Assembly: GCA_003641645.1 (NCBI GenBank)
Contig: QNAZ01000040.1
Span: 1 to 7,410 of the forward strand
DNA from: Thermodesulfobacteriota bacterium
GTDB taxonomy: Bacteria; Desulfobacterota; Thermodesulfobacteria; Thermodesulfobacteriales; Thermodesulfobacteriaceae
DNA length: 7,410 nt
Reading direction: 5' to 3'
Of this stretch, positions 1-5,022 are shown piece after piece. The notes below the pieces were generated by a model. That model was not told where the DNA came from. It ran no database searches and was given only the letters and a program-made list of their open reading frames with translations. Within the stretch, counting starts at the first letter, position 1; every line of letters begins with the position of its first letter. The position numbers and the translations under genes are program-made.

Positions 1-49
1 AGTAGTATATCCAGCTCAATTGAAAGAAAAATGAGATTTTTAAAATAAA

Positions 50-135
50 GTTGGAGTGCTTTATAAGGCTTATAAATAAAGGGTTTTTAAAAAAATTATT
101 TTTACCTATTAAAAAATTTTTTACTCCGCTCCAAC
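50..135. repeat. Weak 86-bp inverted repeat with A/T-only core
   Basis: GTTGGAG at 50-56 is the exact reverse complement of CTCCAAC at 129-135. A further G-T and G-C pair extend the arms to 9 bp. The 68-bp interior is nearly pure A/T, with runs of A and T that could pair among themselves. It could be a tiny MITE-like remnant or an end-of-transcript structure shared by both strands. The arms are short, and no target-site duplication is evident. Confidence 0.3.
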
Positions 136-174
136 ACCAACTACAACACTTCAACTTGATTTTATTACATTTCC

Positions 175-253
175 ATACACTTTCATACACTCGAAAGTCT
201 TGAAAATTAAGGGTTTTGAGAAAATGTTTAACTTCGATACACTTTAATACACT
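175..253. repeat. Two tandem pairs of ATACACT with 10-bp phasing
   Basis: The heptamer ATACACT occurs at 175-181, 185-191, 237-243 and 247-253. Within each pair the copies are exactly 10 bp apart, one helical turn. The two pairs are 62 bp apart, about six turns, so all four copies face the same side of the helix. Related CAACACT/CCAACACC words lie just to the left (131-150). The last copy ends 9 bp from the tRNA-Ala 3' end. The arrangement resembles a multi-site protein-binding region, for example integrase arm sites or operator iterons, but no binding protein can be named. Confidence 0.5.
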
Positions 254-262
254 TATCAAACT

Positions 263-334
263 TGGAGATGAGGGGATTCGAACCCCTGACCTCCGGAGTG
301 CGATTCCGGCGCTCTCCCTCTGAGCTACATCCCC
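263..334 (-). tRNA. tRNA-Ala, anticodon CGC
   Basis: A complete 72-nt cloverleaf can be folded. It has a 7-bp acceptor stem (GGGGATG/CATCTCC), a D arm GCTC/GAGC, an anticodon stem CCGGA/TCCGG with loop ATCGCAC, a 5-nt variable loop AGGTC and a T arm AGGGG-TTCGAAT-CCCCT. The anticodon CGC (plus-strand 300-302) reads the alanine codon GCG. The acceptor stem contains the G3:U70 wobble pair, the main alanine identity element recognised by alanyl-tRNA synthetase, and the discriminator base is A. The 3' CCA is not encoded and must be added after transcription. The gene starts 3 nt after the rpsT stop codon, so it is almost certainly excised from the rpsT transcript. Confidence 0.97.
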
Positions 335-337
335 TTA

Positions 338-619
338 TTATTGAGTAGTAGCTTGAATTTTAGCTTTATTAAGTTTTTGAAAAAGTTTAGATATTTTATT
401 ACCTGCTTTTTTCCAGTGAAAAATACCTTTACTTACACCTTTATGAAGTAGACTTTGAGTTAGTCTTAACTGATTTTCTGCTTTTTCTAAATTTCCTTCT
501 TGCAAATAGTTTAAAAATTTCTTTATTTCAGTTTTAACCCTGCTTTTAAAAGCTCTGTTTCTTAATCTTCTTTTTTCACTCTGTCTAAGTGCTTTTTTAG
601 CTGATTTATGATGTGGCAC
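338..619 (-). CDS. rpsT: Small ribosomal subunit protein S20
   Basis: This encodes S20, a primary 16S rRNA-binding protein of the 30S subunit. From the chosen GTG start the product is 93 residues, close to the usual 85-95. It opens with the family signature PHHKSAKKALRQSEKRRLRNR, followed by a basic helix (about 25-45) and a second amphipathic helix rich in Lys and Leu to the C-terminus. The longer frame to 646 would add MINNLGGKR, which is just the ribosome binding site translated. GTG at 619-617 lies 7 nt after a perfect AGGAGG and leaves the conserved PHHKSAKK as the N-terminus. The gene is divergent from the EF-G-like gene and is followed after 3 nt by tRNA-Ala. No frame defects are seen. 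Confidence 0.96.
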   Translation of the reverse strand: MPHHKSAKKALRQSEKRRLRNRAFKSRVKTEIKKFLNYLQEGNLEKAENQLRLTQSLLHKGVSKGIFHWKKAGNKISKLFQKLNKAKIQATTQ

Positions 620-626
620 TCTCTTT

Positions 627-632
627 CCTCCT
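627..632 (-). promoter_or_regulatory. Shine-Dalgarno that fixes the rpsT GTG start
   Basis: On the minus strand AGGAGG precedes GTG (619-617) by 7 nt. This optimal site selects the GTG over any codon further upstream. Confidence 0.85.
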
Positions 633-651
633 AAATTATTGATCAATTCTA

Positions 652-680
652 AATCTAATAATAAATTTTGGTTTTGTCAA
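652..680 (-). promoter_or_regulatory. Putative sigma70-type promoter of rpsT-tRNA-Ala
   Basis: On the minus strand a perfect -35 box TTGACA (680-675) is followed after 17 nt by TAGATT (657-652), a 4/6 match to TATAAT. Transcription would start near 645 and give a leader of about 25 nt carrying the AGGAGG site. The exact -35 box and spacer make this credible. The -10 box is only moderate. Confidence 0.55.
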
Positions 681-710
681 GCTCTTATCAAATCAAATTT
701 TTATATGCTC

Positions 711-746
711 TTGACTTATTCTTTAAATCTTTTTAATTTTTATAGT
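711..746 (+). promoter_or_regulatory. Putative promoter of the EF-G-like/mogA/selD operon
   Basis: TTGACT at 711-716 resembles a -35 box. The best -10 candidates are TTTAAT at 732-737 (15-nt spacer, slightly short) and TATAGT at 741-746 (a better hexamer but too distant from this -35). The region lies between the divergent rpsT promoter and the AGGAGGG site at 762-768, so a promoter is expected here. Which -10 box is used is not decided by sequence. Confidence 0.4.
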
Positions 747-775
747 GTTATTAAATCAAAAAGGAGGGAAAAATT

Positions 776-2752
776 ATGGAACCTAAAGTATTAGCTCTTT
801 TGGGGCAGACTGAAGCTGGAAAATCTACTTTTTGTGAGACTCTCTGTAAATTATGCGGAGAGAACATTAAAAATCCTAAAAAAGAACCTTTTTATTATTT
901 AAAAGTGTATGGTTTCAAATATAAAAATAATCCTTTTTATATTCTCAATACTCCAGGAGATGAAAATTTTGTAGGGGAAGTTAAATGGGCATTAAAAGTA
1001 GCTGATGCTGCTGTTCTTTTGGTTGACATTACCTCTCCTTTAAAATACCATAATATTCGTGTTGTTGAACTTGCAAGAAAAGAAGGAGTCCCGATATTTG
1101 TTTTTTTAAATAAAATTGATGATTCAGAAAAAATTAATATAGAGGAAATTTTGTCTAATTTAAGCAATGCTTTAGAATCTTCTCAAATTCCTATTACCTA
1201 TGTTTTTAAAAATTCTGACACTCTTTCGCTTATAGATTTAGTTGAAGAGAAATTATTTATAGAAGAGGGATCTAAAATTAAATATCAAGATATTCCAGAA
1301 AATTTTAAAGATAAAGTTATAGAGATAAAAGAAAAACTTATGGAAGCTGCTGCTGAAAGTTCTGATGAGCTTATTGAAAAATATTTAGAAGAAGGAAAAT
1401 TAGAAAAAGATGAAATTTTAAAAGGATTAAAAGAGTCTGTTAAAAATGGAAAAATGAATTTTGTTTTTGTAGGCTCTGCTAAAAATGGTTCTGGATTAGT
1501 AACTTTTCTGGAATATATATCTAACCTTGCACCCTCTTATAAACTTAAATTAGAAAAAGAAGGTATAGATCATCCTGCTATTGGATTTATTTTCAAAAAT
1601 TATATAGATCCTTATGCAGGTAAACTATCTTATGGAAGGATTTTTGCAGGAAAATTTACATCAGATAGTATAGTATATACTTCTAATGGAAAACAAGAAA
1701 AATATACTCAAATATTTATACCTAAGGGTGATTCTATAGAGCAAGTTAAAGAAGTTAATGAGGGTGAAATAATAATTTTTTCTAAGGTAGAATGTTTAAC
1801 TACAGGTAGCACTTTTTCAAATTCTCCAATTTCTGTAAGTTTTAGTATTCCTGAAATGCCATTTCCTATGCTTACCATGGCTCTTTATCCTGAAACAAGA
1901 GCTGATGAAGACAAGATAAGTGGCGCTATTGCTAAAGTAAGAGAAGAGGATCCTTCCATAGTATTTAGAAGGGATGAAGAAACAAGAGAGCTTTTGATTT
2001 CAGGAGTAGGACTTCCTCATATTGAAAAAACTGTTGAAAAATTGAAAGAAAAATATGGAGTAAAAGTTAAATTAACTACTCCTAAAATACCTTACAGAGA
2101 AACTATCAAAAAACCTGTTCAGAGTGTAATTTATAGACATAAAAAACAAACTGGTGGAAGAGGACAGTTTGCAGAGGTTCATTTTCATATCTTTCCTTTA
2201 GAAAGAGGAAAAGGTTTTGAATTCGTTGAAACTCTTACAGGTATGAATGTCCCGAGGAATTATGTTCCTGCTGTAGAAAAAGGAGTTAAAGAGGCTATGG
2301 AAAAGGGACTCTTAGCAGGATATCCTGTAGTTGATGTAAAGGTTCAATTCTATGATGGAAAATCTCATGAAGTAGACTCATCAGATCTTGCATTTAAAAT
2401 TGCTGCTTTTCATTGTTTTAAAAAAGGATTAGAACAGGCTAACCCTGTTCTTTTGGAACCTTATTTAGAGTTAGAAATAATAATTCCAGATGAAAATGTT
2501 GGAGATGTGGTGGGAGATTTAAATGCAAGAAGAGGCAGAGTTTTAAATCTTGAGAAGGAAGGTAAACATACCAAAATAAAAGCACTTGCTCCTATGGCTG
2601 AACTTCAAAATTATGTAATTACTCTTCAGGGAATTACTGCAGGAAGAGGTTATTTTACAGCAAAATTTTCTCATTATGAAGAAGCCCCTCCTTTTATAGC
2701 AGAAAAAATAATTGCTGAAAGTAAAGCAGCTCAAGAAAAGGAAACTAAGTGA
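776..2752 (+). CDS. EF-G-like translational GTPase (EF-G2 type) with eroded G domain
   Basis: This is a 658-residue paralogue of elongation factor G. ATG 776 follows AGGAGGG (762-768) by 7 nt. Visible domains are the G domain (about 1-255), the domain II beta-barrel (about 265-355), domain III (about 360-435), domain IV (about 440-555, with TGGRGQF at 459-465 and DGKSHEVDSSDLAFKIAA) and domain V (about 560-645, with GDLNARRGR and the SHYEEAP end). Domains III-V look fully conserved. The G domain keeps a P-loop GQTEAGKST (10-18), NKID (112-115) and SAKNGSG (234-240). However, the G3 motif reads NTPGDENF (58-65) instead of DTPGHxDF, replacing the Asp and the catalytic His. Only about 40 residues separate P-loop and G3, with no RGIT-type switch I. 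GTP hydrolysis is therefore probably weak or altered. The canonical fusA is presumably elsewhere. The function of EF-G2 proteins is not settled: a role in elongation or ribosome rescue is possible. The stop codon overlaps mogA (GTGA), so the two are translationally coupled. Confidence 0.88.
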   Translation: MEPKVLALLGQTEAGKSTFCETLCKLCGENIKNPKKEPFYYLKVYGFKYKNNPFYILNTPGDENFVGEVKWALKVADAAVLLVDITSPLKYHNIRVVELARKEGVPIFVFLNKIDDSEKINIEEILSNLSNALESSQIPITYVFKNSDTLSLIDLVEEKLFIEEGSKIKYQDIPENFKDKVIEIKEKLMEAAAESSDELIEKYLEEGKLEKDEILKGLKESVKNGKMNFVFVGSAKNGSGLVTFLEYISNLAPSYKLKLEKEGIDHPAIGFIFKNYIDPYAGKLSYGRIFAGKFTSDSIVYTSNGKQEKYTQIFIPKGDSIEQVKEVNEGEIIIFSKVECLTTGSTFSNSPISVSFSIPEMPFPMLTMALYPETRADEDKISGAIAKVREEDPSIVFRRDEETRELLISGVGLPHIEKTVEKLKEKYGVKVKLTTPKIPYRETIKKPVQSVIYRHKKQTGGRGQFAEVHFHIFPLERGKGFEFVETLTGMNVPRNYVPAVEKGVKEAMEKGLLAGYPVVDVKVQFYDGKSHEVDSSDLAFKIAAFHCFKKGLEQANPVLLEPYLELEIIIPDENVGDVVGDLNARRGRVLNLEKEGKHTKIKALAPMAELQNYVITLQGITAGRGYFTAKFSHYEEAPPFIAEKIIAESKAAQEKETK

Positions 2753-3240
2753 TAAAAGTTGGAATTTTAACCCTTAGCGATAAAGGAAGCAAAGGAGAAA
2801 GAGAAGATCTTTCAGGAAAAGCTTTAAAAGATTTTTCAGAGGTTGAAGGATGGAAAGTTATAAAATATGAAATTATACCTGATGAAAAAGAACAAATTGT
2901 AGAAATCTTAAAAATATGGGTTGATAAAGAAAAGCTTGATTTTATTATCACCACTGGAGGCACTGGGGTCTATCCAAGAGATGTCACACCTGAAGCAACC
3001 AAAGAAGTTATAGAAAAAGAAATTCCAGGAATTCCTGAATATATAAGGTATATAAGCTATCCTTTAACACCTATGGCAGCTTTAACAAGAGGAGTAGCAG
3101 GAATAAGAAAAAAGACTTTAATTATAAATCTTCCAGGAAGTCCAAAAGCTATTAAAGAAATTTTTCCTAAGTTAATTCCAATTATTAAACACGCTATAGA
3201 AAAAATTAAAGGAGACCCAAGTGAATGTACAAGAAATTAA
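2749..3240 (+). CDS. mogA: Molybdenum cofactor biosynthesis protein, MogA/MoaB family
   Basis: This 163-residue protein of the MogA/MoaB fold is expected to bind molybdopterin and adenylylate it before molybdenum (or tungsten) insertion, in the cytoplasm. Diagnostic motifs are TLSDKG near the N-terminus (8-13), GEREDLSG (16-23), the substrate-binding TTGGTG (68-73), RDVTPEA (77-83), the LTRGVAGIR segment (112-120) and LPGSPKA (128-134), ending in the common GDPSEC tail. The length fits MoaB/MogA single-domain proteins (about 160-195). The start is GTG 2749, which overlaps the EF-G-like stop by 4 bp and has AAGGAA shortly upstream. No other start keeps the conserved beginning. MogA and MoaB cannot be cleanly separated by eye. 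The last 20 bp overlap the start of the dead selD copy, and the 3' end of mogA is duplicated before the live selD. Confidence 0.92.
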   Translation: MIKVGILTLSDKGSKGEREDLSGKALKDFSEVEGWKVIKYEIIPDEKEQIVEILKIWVDKEKLDFIITTGGTGVYPRDVTPEATKEVIEKEIPGIPEYIRYISYPLTPMAALTRGVAGIRKKTLIINLPGSPKAIKEIFPKLIPIIKHAIEKIKGDPSECTRN

Positions 3241-3290
3241 ACTTACTCAAATGACTAAAGCTTCTGGTTGAGCTGCTAAATTACCACAAG
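3199..3290 (+). repeat. Left copy of the duplicated mogA-tail/selD-head segment
   Basis: This block covers the last codons of mogA, the selD ribosome binding site AAAGGAG and the first 23 selD codons. It is repeated at 3611-3704. Over the coding part (3221-3290 versus 3635-3704) I count 61 identical bases of 70. It is the reference (left) end of a direct tandem duplication. Confidence 0.85.
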
Positions 3291-3509
3291 TTATTTATGC
3301 TCATAAGGTCCCTTATTTCAAAGAAGCTAAAAAGTTTATTGAAATGAGAATTATCCATGAAGGGGATTACAATAATTATAAATTTTCATTCTGATCTCTT
3401 AGAAAATGGGTTGATTTTATTATATAAACGCTCAAACCTCTGAAATTTTTTTAATAGCTGTTCCTCCCGAGAAAAAACTTTTGAGAAAAAAGATAAAAAT
3501 CTTATCTTT
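3221..3509 (+). pseudogene. selD: Decayed duplicate of selD (in-frame 678-bp deletion, then stops)
   Basis: GTG 3221, with AAAGGAG 6 nt upstream, begins a selD copy reading LTQMTKASG, then UGA (3269-3271) at codon 17, then AAKLPQ. At 3290/3291 it jumps to sequence matching the distal part of selD (VIYAHKVPYFKEAKKFIEM). Bases matching 3705-4382 of the live gene are missing. That is exactly 226 codons, including all four Asp residues that bind ATP/Mg and the 3' arm of the SECIS. A second UGA (3392-3394), a TAA (3425-3427) and a shift into another frame follow. In that frame NAQTSEIFLIAVPPEKK still matches DAQTSGGILAAVPPEKK of SelD. Five of nine differences in the head are silent, so this copy was once functional. 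Without the SECIS its UGA should act as a stop, giving a 16-residue peptide. Confidence 0.9.
3489..3509 (+). other. Weak A/T hairpin at the end of the dead selD copy
   Basis: AAAGATAA (3489-3496) and TTATCTTT (3502-3509) form an 8-bp stem with a 5-nt loop. There is only one G-C pair, so it is a poor intrinsic terminator. Read-through into the live selD is likely. Confidence 0.3.
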
Positions 3510-3634
3510 ATTAATATTTATAAATTTTTAAATTAATGATGAATAATTTATTGAAAATATTTATTTGATTTTTTTTTGGTAAATGTATATTTTTTAAAAA
3601 AAGTTTTTGAGAAAAAAAATTAAAGGAAATTTAA
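3510..3634 (+). promoter_or_regulatory. A/T-rich spacer before live selD, with a possible promoter
   Basis: This spacer is almost pure A/T and has no gene. TTGATT (3565-3570) and TATATT (3586-3591), 15 nt apart, make a weak promoter candidate for the live selD. Near the right end (from 3611) begins the duplicated tail of mogA, which carries the ribosome binding site AAGGAA (3623-3628), 6 nt before GTG 3635. The mogA remnant is frameshifted by two extra A residues. Confidence 0.3.
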
Positions 3635-3704
3635 GTGAGTGCACAAGAAATTAGACTTACCCAAATAACTAAAGCTTCTGGCTGAGCTGCAAAACTACCG
3701 CAAG
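3611..3704 (+). repeat. Right copy of the duplicated mogA-tail/selD-head segment
   Basis: This is the direct repeat of 3199-3290. The mogA portion is degenerate but keeps the ribosome binding site and even a stop codon in the mogA position (TAG instead of TAA). The selD portion is the start of the functional gene. Confidence 0.85.
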
Positions 3705-4693
3705 AGTTTCTTGAGGAAATATTGAATTCTTTAGAAATACCATCTCACCCAAATCTAATTCAAAGTTTTGAATATGGCGTTGATGCTGCTATTTTTAAAC
3801 TTACAGAAGATAAAGCCCTCATTTATTCAGCAGATTTTTTTACCCCTGTAATAGATGACCCTTTTATTTTTGGTCAAATAGCCGTTGCAAATGCTTTATC
3901 TGATATCTATGTATGTGGAGGAAAACCACTTTTAGCACTAAATCTTATCTGCTTCCCTAAAAAGGGTATCCCAAAAGAAATACTGAAAGAAATAATTAAA
4001 GGTGGACTTTCTAAGATAAAAGAAGCTGGAGCACTCCTTGTTGGTGGACACAGTGTCGATGACCCAGAACCTAAATATGGATTGGCTGTAATAGGAATTG
4101 CACATCCAGAAAAAATCATTAGTAGCAAAAATGCTAAAGAAGGAGATTTGCTCTATCTTTCTAAACCTATTGGACTGGGAATACTTATTACTGCTTATAA
4201 AGGAAACCTTCTTGATAAATCCAGCAATACCTGCAAAGAGATGATCAAAACAATGACAGAACTTAACAGTAAAATAGCTGAAGTTTTAATTGAGCTTAAT
4301 ATAAAAGCAGCTACTGATATTACAGGATTTGGTCTTTTAGGACATGCCCTTGAGATGGCAATAGCAAGCAGAAAAGAACTTATTATTTATGCTCATAAAG
4401 TCCCTCACTTTAAAGAAGCCAAAGAATTTATTGAAATGGGTATTATCCCAGAAGGAGATTATAGCAACTTGAATTTTTGTAAAAACTTTGTTGAAATTCA
4501 TCCTGAAATATCTGAAACCGAATTTATCTTGCTTTGTGATGCTCAAACCTCTGGAGGTATCTTAGCAGCTGTTCCTCCTGAAAAAAAAGAAGTTTTTGAA
4601 AATAAAGCTAAAGAAAAAAAGATAAATGTGTCCTTTATAGGAGAAGTTAGAAAAATAGAAAACAGTTGCCCCACTGTAAAAGTGTTACCTTGA
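3635..4693 (+). CDS. selD: Selenophosphate synthetase containing selenocysteine
   Basis: SelD makes selenophosphate from selenide and ATP, the selenium donor for selenocysteine and selenouridine synthesis, in the cytosol. From GTG 3635 the product is 352 residues (E. coli SelD has 347). In-frame UGA at 3683-3685 is codon 17, in LTQITKASG-U-AAK. This is the position of the catalytic Cys17, and Lys20 is kept three residues later. A SECIS-like stem-loop follows. Further family marks are Asp50 (GVDAAIF), Asp67 (SADFFTP), Asp90 (NALSDIY), GGHSVDDPEP (137-146), TDITGFGLLGH (from 227) and DAQTSGG (302-308). An ordinary ORF search finds only the part after the UGA, from TTG 3722, which would lack the active site. 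The ribosome binding site AAGGAA lies 6 nt before the GTG. Placement after mogA suggests joint supply of Mo cofactor and selenium. The stop codon TGA abuts a dehydratase gene remnant, so the last residues (about NSCPTVKVLP) may not be ancestral. Confidence 0.95.
3698..3716 (+). promoter_or_regulatory. Bacterial SECIS element of selD
   Basis: CAAGA (3701-3705) pairs with TCTTG (3709-3713) around a GTT loop. One G-A mismatch and two more pairs, CC (3698-3699) with GG (3715-3716), extend the stem. The loop begins 20 nt after the UGA and has G then U as its first bases. This matches the bacterial SECIS rules known from the family: a short stem, an apical loop of at least 3 nt with an early G, and a position about 16-37 nt after the UGA. 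It should recruit SelB with Sec-tRNA. The dead selD copy lost the 3' arm. Confidence 0.8.
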
Positions 4694-4769
4694 AACAGAT
4701 TATAGTATGGAAGACATAGGACAACTTAAAACCAGAATAGAAGCTTTTATAGAAACTTTAAAGATGTAA
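4692..4769 (+). pseudogene. C-terminal remnant of a 2-hydroxyacyl-CoA dehydratase (HgdB/YjiM-like)
   Basis: The frame starting with the GAA that overlaps the selD stop reads ETDYSMEDIGQLKTRIEAF and ends at TAA 4767-4769. ETDYS followed by GQLxTRIEAF is the characteristic C-terminus of the 2-hydroxyacyl-CoA dehydratase D-component / double-cubane cluster protein family (HgdB, FldC, BcrC, YjiM). These iron-sulfur proteins accept low-potential electrons from an ATP-driven activase. Only 25 codons of an expected 350-400 remain. Upstream this frame has a TAA at 4677-4679, so nothing more of the gene is present. The partner activase remnant follows after 2 nt, matching the usual gene order. Confidence 0.75.
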
Positions 4770-4771
4770 AA

Positions 4772-5022
4772 ATGAGAGTGCTTGGACTTGATGTAGGTTC
4801 AACTTATATTAAATCTGTTTTAATAAAAAATGAAGATCTGGAAGTTTTAGAGATTACTATTTAAACCTGATAAAAGATTTAGGAATAACTAATATTACTG
4901 AAATAAAAGCTTTTGCTATTAAATTGAATGATAGAAAGAAAATTCCAAAGTTTGAAATGAAGGATGTGCTTATAATAAAATTTTTCAAGGATTATCAAAA
5001 AAAACTTCCATATTTAGCTTAG
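4772..5022 (+). pseudogene. Remnant of BadF/HgdC-type acyl-CoA dehydratase activase
   Basis: ATG 4772 opens MRVLGLDVGSTYIKSVLI, the phosphate-1 motif (DVGST) of the ASKHA ATPases that activate 2-hydroxyacyl-CoA dehydratases. That frame ends at TAA 4862-4864. From 4864 another frame reads LIKDLGITN-ITEIKAFAI, then directly IKLNDRKKIPKFEMKDV, and stops at TAG 5020-5022. In intact activases the TEIxAxAxG segment and the later IKLxxxGKIxxFxMND segment are separated by the DIGGQD motif. That block and the CAAGTG cluster-ligand region are missing. Intact proteins are about 250-270 residues, so at least two deletions and a frameshift have occurred. It overlaps the end of the convergent lysR gene by 9 bp. 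No function is likely. Confidence 0.75.

Larger units (their letters stand above)
1..262. other. Gene-free AT-rich region downstream of tRNA-Ala
   Basis: No coding region can be supported here. Two short plus-strand frames run in from the left edge, stopping at TGA 32-34 and TAA 46-48. Either could be the tail of an off-window gene, but the visible peptides (10 and 15 residues) are too short to judge. The stretch holds an inverted repeat (50-135) and two pairs of ATACACT repeats (175-253), listed separately. Read on the minus strand it is the sequence following tRNA-Ala. No GC-rich terminator hairpin is visible, so where the rpsT-tRNA transcript ends is unclear. Confidence 0.6.

Noticed and set aside
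1..48. 3' tail of a plus-strand gene entering from the left edge
   Set aside because: Two frames are open for 10 and 15 codons only; neither is long enough to support a call.
175..253. CRISPR array
   Set aside because: The repeated unit is only 7 bp, with 3-bp and 45-bp gaps; no 25-37 bp repeats with regular spacers exist.
620..646. Longer rpsT product beginning MINNLGGKR
   Set aside because: Those codons are the translated Shine-Dalgarno region; GTG 619 gives the conserved PHHKSAKK N-terminus.
937..1167. Minus-strand frame inside the EF-G-like gene, and similar frames at 2543-2734, 2745-2963, 3907-4128, 4337-4546 and plus-strand 5141-5356
   Set aside because: They lie opposite well-supported genes, have no ribosome binding site or recognisable domain, and arise from the codon bias of the real gene.
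3221..3394. Dead selD copy as a novel small selenoprotein
   Set aside because: The SECIS 3' arm is deleted, so UGA recoding is unlikely, and frameshifted selD remnants follow, which points to decay rather than a designed small gene.
3722..3724. TTG 3722 as the start of selD
   Set aside because: It would remove the catalytic residue 17 and Lys20. The same frame continues upstream through a UGA with a SECIS to GTG 3635, which has a ribosome binding site.
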